Origin: Paenibacillus harenae DSM 16969
GTDB taxonomy: Bacteria > Bacillota > Bacilli > Paenibacillales > Paenibacillaceae
NCBI RefSeq assembly: GCF_000422465.1
Contig: NZ_KE383844.1
Span: forward strand, 557,070-621,069
DNA length: 64,000 bases
Reading direction: 5' to 3'
Shown here in pieces: positions 52,904 through 61,605 of the stretch. A program made the translations under genes and the position numbers. A model generated the notes under the pieces. It saw only the letters and a list, made by a program, of their open reading frames with translations. It searched no databases and had not been told where the DNA came from. Numbering within the stretch: position 1 is the stretch's first letter; the number at the start of each line of letters is the position of its first letter.

Positions 52904-53230
52904 GGTGCATTTCTGCACCTCATTTCATGCTTCGCTCACCCTATTCGCTATTCAGGTGCATTTCTGCACCACATTTCACGCTTCGCTTACCCTATTCGCT
53001 ATTCAGGTGCATTTCTGCACCTCATTTCACGCTTCGCTTCCCGGTCGCGCTATTCAGGTGCATTTCTGCACCACGTTTAGCGGACGTTTCTGCGAGTCAA
53101 AGGTAAAAGTGCCGTTCATTTCACTCGTTTAGCGGACATTATGCAAATCAAAGGTATTAATGCCGTTCATTTGGCTCGTATTGCGGATGTTCGGCGAATC
53201 AAGGGTAATTGTGCCGTTCATTTTGTTCTT
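52904..53230. repeat. 51-bp tandem arrays upstream of fadN
   Basis: The 534-bp gap 52705-53238 contains no gene. Four copies of GGTGCA-TTTC-TGCACC stand at 52904, 52955, 53006 and 53057, exactly 51 bp apart, embedded in similar flanks (CTTCGCT-ACCCTATTCGCTATTCA). A second set follows without a break: CGTTTAGCGGACG...GTGCCGTTCATTT at 53074, 53126 and 53177 (52 and 51 bp apart). Confidence 0.85.
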
Positions 53231-53238
53231 TCACCCTA

Positions 53239-55476
53239 TTACTCGCCAAAAACACTCTCCGCCAGCAGCTCCGCCACATCGCGCGCGATCACCCTCTCGT
53301 CCGCCGACAGCGCTTTTAAGCCATCCTCCATCATCGTCAGGCAATAAGGGCACGCCGAGCTGATCACCGACGGCTTCACCTCGAGCGCCTGCGCGGTTCG
53401 GGCATGATTAACGCGCGTTCCCGAGTGCTCCTCCATCCACATGAGGCCTCCGCCCGCGCCGCAGCACATCCCGTTCGAACGCGAACGCTCCATTTCCTCA
53501 ATGGTGACGCCCGGAATCGCGCGAAGCAGGCTGCGCGGCGCTTCATAGGTATCGTTATAACGGCCGAGGTAGCACGAATCGTGAACGGTAACGCGCTCAT
53601 CAACCGCGTGAACCGGTCGGAGCGCACCCTCCACCAGCAGGCGGGCCAGCAGCTCGGTATGGTGCTCCACGACCACATCCCCGCTTAAGCCGAAGTCGGG
53701 ATATTCGTTTTTGAACGTGTTATACGTATGAGGACAGGCGGTAACAATCCGCTTGACGCCGTACTTCTCCAGCATTTCGATGTTTTCGCGGCAAAGCTCT
53801 TGAAACAGCAATTCGTTCCCGATCCGCCTAGCCGTATCGCCCGAGCTTCGCTCCTCCAAGCCCAAAGCGGCAAAGCTGACGCCCGCACGGTCAAGCAGCC
53901 GCACCACATCGTACAGAACGCGGCGGCTTCGCATATCGTAAGAGCCCATAGAGCCCGCCCACAGCAAAACATCCGCTTGCCGCCCCTGCCGCTTCAGCTC
54001 CTGCATGGTTTCCACCCGGATGCCGGTACGGCTTTCGCACTCGGTTATCCAGGCGGCGCGTTCGGCTCGGGGCAATCCCCACGGATTGCTTTGGCGCTCG
54101 ATGTTTTGAAGAGCGCGTTGTCCGTCGGGTGGCAGCTTGCCCTCCATGAGCACAAGATACCGGCGCATATCAATGATTTTATCCACGTGCTCATTGCCGA
54201 CAGGACACTGCTCCTCGCAATTGCGGCAGGTGGTGCACGCCCAAAGCTCCTCCTCCGTTATGACCTCGCCGACCATCTCGATCTCCTCGGGCTTCGCGCC
54301 TTCCCGCTTGTTCCATGCCCCCGATTGAGCGGCCATCGTCGGCGCAATCGTCGTCCCCCCTTCGGCCGATGACTCCCATGCAGGCAGAACAGCCCCCATC
54401 ACATGAGCATAGGGCTCGCGGTCTCTCGACTGCCACAGGCTGGCGGGAAGCCACGGCGACTTCGATGTAATGGCCGCGCCTTTTTCGGTCAGATGGTCCC
54501 GCAGCTTGACGATCAAATGCATCGGCGATAGCAGCTTTCCGGTGCTGGCGGCCGGACACACATTCGTACAGCGACCGCATTCGACGCACGCATACAAGTC
54601 GAGCATCTGCTTTTGCGTAAAATGCTCCACCTTCCCCGCGCCAAACGACTCCGCCTCCTCATCCTCCAGATTAAGCGGAGTAAGCCGGCCGGGAGGCGCG
54701 CTGCGCCGAAACCATAAATTGACCGGGGCGGTCAGCAGATGAAAATGCTTCGACTGCGGCACGTAAATCAGGAAGCTAAGCAGCACCAGAAGATGCAGCC
54801 ACCAGAACAATTCCGTACCGAAGCTCGCCGTCCAGCTTTGCGGCTGAACCCCGGCCGAGTGAAGCAGCTCCGCAAGCGGTTCGCTTATCGGCGCGTATTT
54901 TGACGCTACTGTGTGGCCGGAGCCCGGCTCCGCCGCCAGCCGCTCGAACGCCAAGCTGAACAGAACAGTGAACATCAACGAGCCGATAAACCACATCACG
55001 AGCGAAGGCTTCCAGCCTCGCTTCAGCCGGGGAAGCCGCTCTCCATAGCGGCGGAATGCCCCGTACAGAACTGCCGTCAGCACCAGCGCCACCGTGATCT
55101 CCTGCGTCCAGGCAAACCAGCCGTAATAAGGGAGCGGCAGCGGTGTGCCCTGGTTCAGCCCTTTCCAGATCAGGTCCGCCGCACCGAACTGAAGCACAAT
55201 GAATCCGTAAAAATAAACCAAATGCATAATGCCGCTTCGAATATCGTTCAGAAGCCTGCGATGTCCGAAGACTTGGGCGCCGAAGCTGCTTTGGCTTCCG
55301 TTCCTCCGTTTATACCGCGCAAATACGGACGGTACTCCCAGCCGAATATACGAGACACGCCTCAGCACTACCGTCACGAACATCCAAATCGCAAGCGTAA
55401 CGACAGCAGCGAACAACAACCATTTTCCCCAAACCATCATCTGCCCTGGCGTCAAAAAAGACCAAGCCGTTGCCAT
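53239..55476 (-). CDS. fadF: FadF-type membrane iron-sulfur oxidoreductase
   Basis: 745 residues from ATG 55476, behind AAGGGGG. Six membrane helices of NarI-like type occupy about 1-260. Two [4Fe-4S] motifs follow: CVECGRCTNVCP and CTTCRNCEEQCPVG. Two CCG domains are at the C-terminus (CPHTYN...C and SCYLGRYND...CCGAGGG). This is the layout of B. subtilis FadF (YwjF) and of Etf:quinone-linked HdrD-like proteins. It should take electrons from EtfBA and reduce menaquinone. It is divergent from etfB. Confidence 0.9.
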   Translation of the reverse strand: MATAWSFLTPGQMMVWGKWLLFAAVVTLAIWMFVTVVLRRVSYIRLGVPSVFARYKRRNGSQSSFGAQVFGHRRLLNDIRSGIMHLVYFYGFIVLQFGAADLIWKGLNQGTPLPLPYYGWFAWTQEITVALVLTAVLYGAFRRYGERLPRLKRGWKPSLVMWFIGSLMFTVLFSLAFERLAAEPGSGHTVASKYAPISEPLAELLHSAGVQPQSWTASFGTELFWWLHLLVLLSFLIYVPQSKHFHLLTAPVNLWFRRSAPPGRLTPLNLEDEEAESFGAGKVEHFTQKQMLDLYACVECGRCTNVCPAASTGKLLSPMHLIVKLRDHLTEKGAAITSKSPWLPASLWQSRDREPYAHVMGAVLPAWESSAEGGTTIAPTMAAQSGAWNKREGAKPEEIEMVGEVITEEELWACTTCRNCEEQCPVGNEHVDKIIDMRRYLVLMEGKLPPDGQRALQNIERQSNPWGLPRAERAAWITECESRTGIRVETMQELKRQGRQADVLLWAGSMGSYDMRSRRVLYDVVRLLDRAGVSFAALGLEERSSGDTARRIGNELLFQELCRENIEMLEKYGVKRIVTACPHTYNTFKNEYPDFGLSGDVVVEHHTELLARLLVEGALRPVHAVDERVTVHDSCYLGRYNDTYEAPRSLLRAIPGVTIEEMERSRSNGMCCGAGGGLMWMEEHSGTRVNHARTAQALEVKPSVISSACPYCLTMMEDGLKALSADERVIARDVAELLAESVFGE

Positions 55477-55542
55477 ATGCCCCGCCCCCTTATATGCCGG
55501 TCTGTGTAACCAACACCTATGCGCGAAGTATTCGGACAAGCA

Positions 55543-55556
55543 TTGAAGCGCTTACA
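55543..55556. promoter_or_regulatory. Candidate CcpA (cre) site between fadF and etfB
   Basis: The minus strand has TGTAAGCGCTTCAA, which fits TGWAARCGYTWNCW at 13 of 14 positions. It lies between the divergent fadF and etfB starts, where it could impose glucose repression on both, as known for Bacillus fad genes. Confidence 0.45.
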
Positions 55557-55716
55557 AAAATAGCCGCGGTGCTCATATATATGACCTTTTGATCGCGAAC
55601 ATGCCGCCCTCCCGGTGAAAGCGGACGGTCTATTCGGCCGGGCTGCCACATATCGTAGCACTGATGGACAGTTGTGTGAGGCATTTCAAAATACCGGAAT
55701 AAGTGAGGGAGCTTCT

Positions 55717-56559
55717 ATGCTGAAAATCGTGGTGCTTCTCAAGCAAACGTTTGATACCGAGGAGAAAATCGTCGTGACGCCGGAGGGCGTAGATGAACGC
55801 GACGCCAAGTTCGTCATCAACCCTTACGACGAATATGCGTTAGAGGAGGCAATCCGGCAGCGGGAGAAACACGGCGGACAGGTCATCGCCGTCACCTGCG
55901 GTCCCGAACGCTCGCAGGATGCGCTTCGCACCGCGCTTGCGATCGGAGCGGATGAGGCAGTCCGGCTGGACAGCGGCAAGCTGTCCGATGACAGCGCCTC
56001 TGTCGCTGCCGCGTTAGCCGCCGTCATCGAACCGTTGAAGCCCGATTTGCTGCTGGCCGGTTTATTCGCGGTCGACAGCGGCTCGGGAAGCGTTGCGCTC
56101 CAAGCGGCGGAGCGCCTGGGGCTGCCGCACGCATCGTCGGCGGTGAAGGTGGACATTTTGACGGCTGCAGAGCTTATGGCGCTGCCTGCAGCAGGTGAAA
56201 CCGGTCCGGCAACGGGACAAAATGCGGAACGATACGCGTTAGTAGAGCGTGATGTGGAAGGCGATACGGAAACCGTGGCTATCCCGCTGCCTGCGCTCAT
56301 CACCGCGCAGCAGGGGCTGAACGAGCCGCGTTACCCGTCGCTGCCGAACATTATGAAGGCAAAGCGCAAGCCGCTAAGGACGTTGACGGTGCAGGAGCTT
56401 CCAGAGGAAGCAAGCCTCGCGGCCGCTGCTCCGCGCACCGTGCGCACGCAGTTGCTCCCGCCTCCGCCCCGCGCAGCCGGCAAACGCATTCCCGGCTCGC
56501 CCGCCGAGCAAGCGGCGTCACTTGTTTCGCTGCTTCAGTCGGAAGCTAAGCTTTTGTAG
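55717..56559 (+). CDS. etfB: Electron transfer flavoprotein beta subunit
   Basis: 280 residues from ATG 55717 with GTGAGGGAG upstream. It has the EtfB pattern: KIVVLLKQTFDTEEKIVV, INPYDEYALEEAIR, the AMP/FAD loop VDSGSGSVALQAAERLGLPH, and ITAQQGLNEPRYPSLPNIM with the recognition loop AKRKPL. It is about 20 residues longer than usual and Ala/Pro-rich at the end. Its last 43 bp are duplicated directly downstream. Confidence 0.92.
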   Translation: MLKIVVLLKQTFDTEEKIVVTPEGVDERDAKFVINPYDEYALEEAIRQREKHGGQVIAVTCGPERSQDALRTALAIGADEAVRLDSGKLSDDSASVAAALAAVIEPLKPDLLLAGLFAVDSGSGSVALQAAERLGLPHASSAVKVDILTAAELMALPAAGETGPATGQNAERYALVERDVEGDTETVAIPLPALITAQQGLNEPRYPSLPNIMKAKRKPLRTLTVQELPEEASLAAAAPRTVRTQLLPPPPRAAGKRIPGSPAEQAASLVSLLQSEAKLL

Positions 56560-56602
56560 GTCACTTGTTTCGCTGCTTCAGTCGGAAGCTAAGCTTTTGT
56601 AG
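56517..56602 (+). repeat. Perfect 43-bp tandem duplication of the etfB 3' end
   Basis: 56517-56559, ending in the etfB stop codon, is repeated without a mismatch at 56560-56602. The following 56603-56806 has a hairpin GGGGGACA...TGTCCTTCCCCC (about 56613-56642) but no gene, so etfB and etfA are separated by 247 bp. Confidence 0.95.
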
Positions 56603-56806
56603 GAGGAGAGCTAGGGGGACAACTGATTCCTGTCCTTCCCCCATCCTCTTCTATGTTGCAGTTTGTACAGCAGAATGGGGGTATTACGTTGAAGGGCTCG
56701 CTGTCTTACTACCCTGCACCCTTCGTCTACTCTGCTGTTCAATAAGTTAGTTTCAGATGATTTACATTTAGCGTGCTTAACTGTTACAGGAGAGGAGCTG
56801 CAACAT

Positions 56807-57799
56807 ATGCCTAAAACTATACTCGTGTTTGCCGAGAGCCGGGACGGCGCCCTCCGCCGCGTCGCGCTGGAAGCGCTCGGCGCTGCGCGGCGGCTCGCAG
56901 GCAAGGACGGCGCTGTCCATGCCGTCCTTGCCTGCTCCGGCGGCGCGGCGGAAGAAGCCGCCGCGCTGCTTGCGCGGGGGGCGGACGTCGTGCATATCGC
57001 CGACGATCCTTCCCTCCGCGCCTATGCGCCCGAGGCGTGCATCGCCGCCCTCGGCGCAGCCATGGACGCGGTGCGGCCGGACGCGCTATTGCTCGGCCAC
57101 ACCGCTATGGGGCGCGAGCTCGCGCCCCGAGTGGCCGCGGCCCATGGCGCCGGCCACATCGCCGACGTCACCGCCATCGAAGCTTCTGACGATGGCGGCG
57201 ACGTCGGCTTCATCCGCCCGCTCTTCGCCGGCAAGGCGTTCGAGCGGCGCAGCTTTACGCCGGGCGCACCGTGGGTGATTACGGTGCGCCCGAACAACCT
57301 GCCGGCGGCGGAGCCCGTCGAAGCCGCCGAACGCAAGGGCACCGTTCAGGCTCTGCCGTTCACGGTGCCGCCGCTGTACACCGCCGTGCGCAGCCTGGTG
57401 CGCCGCACCGGCGGCCAGCTCGATCTCGCCGAAGCCGACGTTGTCGTTTCCGGCGGCAGGGGCGTGCGCAGCGCAGCGGGCTTCGAGCCGCTGCAAGCGC
57501 TCGCGGCCGCGCTGGGCGGCGCGGTCGGGGCCTCCCGCGGCGCCTGCGACGCAGGCTATTGCGATTATGCCCTGCAGATCGGGCAAACCGGCAAGGTTGT
57601 CACGCCGCAGCTCTATATCGCCTGCGGCATCAGCGGCGCCATCCAGCATTTGGCCGGGATGAGCCAGTCCCGCGTCATCGTCGCCATCAACAAAGATCCC
57701 GACGCGCCGATCTTCGGCGTCGCCGATTACGGTATTGTCGGCGACTTGTTCGAGGCAGTGCCGCTGCTGACCGCCGAGCTTCAGCGCGTCCGCTCCTGA
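56807..57799 (+). CDS. etfA: Electron transfer flavoprotein alpha subunit
   Basis: 330 residues with SD GGAGAGGAG. The FAD-binding C-terminal domain is complete: VVSGGRGVRSAAGFEPLQAL, GASRGACDAGYCDYALQIGQ, TGKVVTPQLYIACGISGAIQ, HLAGM and INKDPDAPIFGVADYGIVGD. With EtfB it carries electrons from FadE to FadF. The gene is visibly GC-richer than its neighbours. Confidence 0.93.
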   Translation: MPKTILVFAESRDGALRRVALEALGAARRLAGKDGAVHAVLACSGGAAEEAAALLARGADVVHIADDPSLRAYAPEACIAALGAAMDAVRPDALLLGHTAMGRELAPRVAAAHGAGHIADVTAIEASDDGGDVGFIRPLFAGKAFERRSFTPGAPWVITVRPNNLPAAEPVEAAERKGTVQALPFTVPPLYTAVRSLVRRTGGQLDLAEADVVVSGGRGVRSAAGFEPLQALAAALGGAVGASRGACDAGYCDYALQIGQTGKVVTPQLYIACGISGAIQHLAGMSQSRVIVAINKDPDAPIFGVADYGIVGDLFEAVPLLTAELQRVRS

Positions 57800-57899
57800 T
57801 CCCAGCGGTTATGAACATCCCATTCCAAATTACATCTCTATCCCGTTTGTTTCAACAAGCAACTGACTTTAAGCGATAAGCTGCTAAAGTGTAAAACGG

Positions 57900-57961
57900 A
57901 AAAAGGGCGTTCCCCCCATCTGCCTCAACAGGGACAAATGGAGGGGGAACGCCCCTTTTTT
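57900..57961 (+). terminator. Strong terminator after etfA
   Basis: AAAAAGGGCGTTCCCCC (57900-57916) pairs with GGGGGAACGCCC (57943-57954) and is followed by CTTTTTT. It faces convergent genes and may act both ways. Confidence 0.9.
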
Positions 57962-58076
57962 ACCGCTAATTCCTTCGTTCTACTGCACGATTAACGCCGT
58001 AACACCGTTATTCCCCGCAGAAGAACGCCGAGCCGCTCAATATCGAGAGCTTGTCCTTATCCCCGCCCCGCCACAA

Positions 58077-58748
58077 TCAAGCGTAATCCGGGCGAATTTC
58101 CCTGATGCAGTCCGGCGACTCGTAGGTCTCGTCACGCACCGCATTGGTAACGGGATACGCCCGCATGAGATACGAATCCATAGCCTCCAGATGCTTGCGC
58201 AGGCTGCTGAATTCCGTTATGCGCGGGTTAAGCCAATCCTCCATGCCTTCCTCATCCAAAATAACCGGTACCCGAGGCTGCCATACCGACATCGCGCCGG
58301 ACGAGGCTGCCGTAATCATCGTGAAGGCCCTTACCTCCTGGCCATTCACGTTTTTCCAACAATCGTACACACCCGCGATGCCGAGCAGCGGCTGGTTCGG
58401 GATCACGATATGCATCGCGCGCGGATCGCGTTCCTTCCCGAATTGCTTCTGCCCAAAAAAACCGCTGCACGGCAGGACACAGCGCTGCCTCCGCAGCATC
58501 CGATCCAAATAAGGCTTTTCCGATAGGGTCAAATGATCCGCATTAACGGAATCCTTCGCCCAGAAAGGGAACAGCCCCCATCTCGATTCCTGCAGCGTCC
58601 GCTGATCGAACCGGTCGTTCATGACGATCGATACCGTTTGCGTCGGCACCACGTTGAACCGGTTCGTATACCCCCGAATTACCTTTTTGACCTGAAACAT
58701 TTCCACCATATCGCCAATTTCTGCCGTTAACGAAAAACGTTCAATCAT
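58077..58748 (-). CDS. SRAP (YedK/HMCES-like) protein lacking the catalytic residues
   Basis: 223 residues from ATG 58748. The SRAP fold is recognisable: FNVVPTQTVSIVMN, SRWGLFPFWAKDSVNADHLT, RRQRCVLPCSGFFG and RVPVILDEEGMEDWLNP. SRAP proteins normally begin MCGR, and Cys2 forms a covalent link with abasic sites in single-stranded DNA. Here the start is MIERF, the GFYEW glutamate is replaced (GFFGQ) and the HxRMPVIL histidine is replaced (WQPRVPVIL). The Asn of the VNA motif remains. The protein should therefore not form the usual crosslink by the known chemistry. Confidence 0.8.
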   Translation of the reverse strand: MIERFSLTAEIGDMVEMFQVKKVIRGYTNRFNVVPTQTVSIVMNDRFDQRTLQESRWGLFPFWAKDSVNADHLTLSEKPYLDRMLRRQRCVLPCSGFFGQKQFGKERDPRAMHIVIPNQPLLGIAGVYDCWKNVNGQEVRAFTMITAASSGAMSVWQPRVPVILDEEGMEDWLNPRITEFSSLRKHLEAMDSYLMRAYPVTNAVRDETYESPDCIREIRPDYA

Positions 58749-58871
58749 CGCGACCACCCTTTTCACGTTGTTTGAACCAGTTTTTGTTAAAAGCAGTCAT
58801 ACTATGCATGGAAAGCCAAATCTTCTCAGGCGAACGATCTATCTGCCTGATTATCTGATACAGACTTCGTC

Positions 58872-59723
58872 TTACATCGTAAACCGCTTCCGGAACTTGA
58901 GCGGCGGCATCCCCGTATGCGAAGCGAACAGCCGCGAGAAATGCGGCGTCTGCCGGAAGCCCGTCTCCTCCGCGACTCGCGCGATCGTCCAGTCGGTCTT
59001 GATAAGCAGCAGCTTCGCCTGGTCCAGCCTGTAATAGAGCAAATATTGCTGCGGCGTGCAGTCGAACACCTCTGTCATGCAGCGCGTAATGTAATTCGTA
59101 TGCAGCTGAAGCACATCGCTCAGCATCGTATTGCTGATCGGGCTGCGGTAATTCAGCTTCAAATAAGCGGCGGCGCGCTCCGCTACCGATACGGCGGCTT
59201 TCGCCGCATCCGACCGCCAGCCTTCGTCGAGCATTTGCAGCAAATGCAGGAACCGCTGCTGCCGTTCCCAGAAAGCGCCGTGCGACGAGCTTTTGGCCGC
59301 TTCGTGCAGCTGCGAGAAGATATGCTTCGCCTCGTCCGGGTAGGTCAGCTTCATTTTTTTGGGCAGGCGGATCGCATAGGTATAGTAGTCGCCGCGCAGC
59401 GAGCCGGTCTGACTGCCTTCGGTTTCCTCCCAAGCGCCGACCGTCTGGAAGTGAATCCAATCGAACACGGTCTCCTCCTCGCACGGCTTCGTGGAATAAT
59501 GCCACCGGTCCGGCCGCAGGATGAGAACGTCACCCGGTTCGAGCGTCCATCTGCGGTTCTCCTCCGCGACGTGCAGCGCCCCCTTGTTCACGAACAGCAG
59601 ATCAAATACGCCCAGATTCGTCCGGTTCGGATGCTCTTCGCCGGCTCGGTAGGTTAAACGATTAGATTCTATAAAAAACGGCAAAGGCGGCGAACGGAAC
59701 GTTAGCAATAATTCCTCTGACAA
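58872..59723 (-). CDS. AraC-family transcriptional regulator with cupin-like sensor domain
   Basis: 283 residues from TTG 59723, behind GGGGAGAG. The N-terminal cupin domain (about 1-150) has LLFVNKGALHVAEENRRWTL, EPGDVLILRPDRWHYS. The C-terminal double HTH is NTMLSDVLQLHTNYITRCMT and WTIARVAEETGFRQTPHFSR, LFASHTGMPPLKFR. Such regulators usually sense a sugar and control an adjacent operon, but no sugar genes are next to it here. Confidence 0.85.
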   Translation of the reverse strand: MSEELLLTFRSPPLPFFIESNRLTYRAGEEHPNRTNLGVFDLLFVNKGALHVAEENRRWTLEPGDVLILRPDRWHYSTKPCEEETVFDWIHFQTVGAWEETEGSQTGSLRGDYYTYAIRLPKKMKLTYPDEAKHIFSQLHEAAKSSSHGAFWERQQRFLHLLQMLDEGWRSDAAKAAVSVAERAAAYLKLNYRSPISNTMLSDVLQLHTNYITRCMTEVFDCTPQQYLLYYRLDQAKLLLIKTDWTIARVAEETGFRQTPHFSRLFASHTGMPPLKFRKRFTM

Positions 59724-60071
59724 CCTGATCTCTCCCCATTCAAAACGGATGATGAAACGCACGAACCGCAAGCCGGAGTTACGCAGAATACGATTCTGTG
59801 ATGCCCGGCGTTAAGCAAAAACCGTTTTGCAATCATTTCTTAATTGTGTAAACGCGTGAAACTTCCCCTGTGTAAATATGCAAAAAATGACTACAGACCA
59901 TGTTACTTGAAATCTGTTTCGTTTGTCTACAATAAAACAAAAAAGACGGCTTCTCATCCCGCTTTTAAACGGTTTGTCTCTTTTTTAATAGAAAAAGGTA
60001 CACTCTACTCTGAAATGAGAGAATGTACCTTTATTAAAATAGATGAATTTATAAATTTAGCACTTATAACG

Positions 60072-60273
60072 ATATAAGTTGAACGAAAGAAACGAAAGCG
60101 TGGAGAGGAGAGAGCAAATCGTTCCGGAGAAACGAAGTGGTCGCTTTTTGCAGTTCAAATGGTTACCTAACAAGGGTTTACCTATTCAGACCATTTGGCT
60201 GAAACAGCGATCGTAAGATTGATTTGCTCTCGCAGCGACAACGGCTGATGTAAGTCAATAATTCAACTTATAT
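60072..60273. mobile_element. MITE-like or structured element with nested inverted repeats
   Basis: 202 bp bounded by the perfect 12-bp inverted repeat ATATAAGTTGAA / TTCAACTTATAT. Inside are GAGAGCAAATC (60110-60120) / GATTTGCTCTC (60221-60231), then TCGCT, CAG and CAAATGGT (60141-60163) facing ACCATTTG, CTG and AGCGA (60190-60210). There is no open reading frame of note. It may be a small non-autonomous element or a long folded RNA. Confidence 0.6.
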
Positions 60274-60681
60274 AGTAGAATGTTCCGGAAAGAATGTTCT
60301 TACGGACGATCGGCTAACCCGCGTTTTGCTCCGTAAATCTCGGGGCTAACGGTTTAACGGACGTCAGAAGCGTTATCATCCCAAAATGAACCATTTGAAA
60401 AATCTAACGGTCATGAGAAGCCTTATGGGGCCGATTTTCACTATATTCCCATTGATTTATTGGAAATAACGGCTCTTGCGTCCGTTAGATTCCGATATCC
60501 GTGGTTTTCGTTATAACGGCTCTCGCGTCCGTTAGATTTCAATATCTGTGGTTTTCTTTGAATTAACGGCGCTCACGTCCGTTAGATTTCGATATTCGTG
60601 GTTTTCTTTGAATTACGGCTCTCACATCCGTTAGATTTCAATATCCGTGGTTTTCTTTGAATTAGCGTCTCTCACGTCCGT

Positions 60682-61605
60682 TGTCAGAAGAAAATAAAGT
60701 ATTAGACTGAAAAATAAAGTGTTAGACTAGGAAAATAAAGTTGTAGACTTAGAAAATAAAGTAATAGACTGGCAACTGGTGCCCGTTGGTTAACGGGAGC
60801 ATAAGGAATTTTTGAAAGGTTATTGATACAATAGAAAGGTGGGAGATATTTGATAGAAACAAAGCGTCTTATAATTAGAGAAATGGTGCAGTCCGATTAT
60901 GATGCATTGTGCGGAATATTGTGTGATGAGGAAGTAATGCGTGCTGCTTATGAAAGTGCATTCAACTTAGAAGAAGCACAAAATTGGCTTAACAGACATC
61001 TTAAAAGATATGAAGAATATGGTTTTGGACTTTGGGCTGTTGTATTAAAAGAAACAAACGAAATGATTGGTCAATGTGGCTTGACAATGCAAGGCTGGAG
61101 AGAAAAAGAAATTTTGGAAATAGGATTTTTGTTTCAAAAAGCGTATTGGCACAAAGGTTACGCAACAGAAGCGGCAATTGCTTGCAAGGAATACGCTTTT
61201 TCAGTTCTTAATGCAAATAGGGTTTATTCTATTATTAGGGACACAAATATAGCCGCTCAAAAAGTTGCTGTTCGAAACGGTATGAATATTATTGATAAAG
61301 ATACTAAGAATTTTAGGAATATAGATATGGAATTTTTTCTGTATTCTGTAGAGCGAACAAAATGAGCAGGTGAAATTGAAAAAGGTTTCCATGATGAACC
61401 CATATACTGTTTGAAATTGAGCTAACGGAGAACGTTAGTTCAACAAAGCGGCGGCAGTCTAATACTTTATTTTCTCGTTCAGAGCTGCCGCCGGTGAAAA
61501 TATTTGGGTCAGTCTAAAACTTATTTTTCAATACCTGATATTTTTCAAACTCTGAAACAGCGTCAAATCAACCAACCCAGTCTAATACTTTATTTTCTTT
61601 GGACC
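60682..61605. mobile_element. Mini-transposon with Tn7-like ends, no transposase
   Basis: The 924-bp element is flanked by the 5-bp direct repeat TCCGT (60677-60681 and 61606-61610). The left side has four abutting 20-bp sites of the type GAAAATAAAGTATTAGACTG at 60690, 60710, 60731 and 60752. The right side has three inverted sites, CAGTCTAATACTTTATTTTC or close forms, spread out at 61455, 61510 and 61578. The outer sites lie seven to eight bases from the ends (TGTCAGAA and, inverted, GGTCCAAA). Four tight sites on one end, three spaced over about 150 bp on the other, a TGT end and a 5-bp target duplication match the plan of Tn7. The only gene is a GNAT acetyltransferase. Inside the right end a hairpin CGGCGGCAG/CTGCCGCCG encloses one site. 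Confidence 0.75.
60850..61365 (+). CDS. GNAT acetyltransferase (RimJ/RimL type), cargo of the mini-transposon
   Basis: 171 residues from TTG 60850, with AAAGGTGG 7 nt upstream. Start IETKRLIIREMVQSDYDALC, motif A FQKAYWHKGYATEAAIACKE and AAQKVAVRNGMNIID are the standard GNAT pattern of the RimJ/RimL group, which acetylates protein N-termini or small molecules. The gene is strikingly AT-rich and surrounded by the transposon ends, so it is foreign. A short hairpin CTAACG-GAGAA-CGTTAG follows at about 61422. Substrate unknown; resistance or toxin-type roles are possible. Confidence 0.85.
   Translation: MIETKRLIIREMVQSDYDALCGILCDEEVMRAAYESAFNLEEAQNWLNRHLKRYEEYGFGLWAVVLKETNEMIGQCGLTMQGWREKEILEIGFLFQKAYWHKGYATEAAIACKEYAFSVLNANRVYSIIRDTNIAAQKVAVRNGMNIIDKDTKNFRNIDMEFFLYSVERTK

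Noticed and set aside
52904..53230. Possible CRISPR array
   Set aside because: The units are contiguous 51-bp near-identical copies with no unique spacers, and no cas genes are in the window.
54913..55509. 198-codon plus-strand frame opposite fadF
   Set aside because: It is a shadow of the fadF membrane region.
57900..57961. Candidate tRNA or small RNA in the etfA downstream hairpin
   Set aside because: It is a simple perfect hairpin with a T run, fully explained as a terminator.
60467..60681. Possible CRISPR array
   Set aside because: The whole 50-bp unit is repeated, including what would be the spacer.
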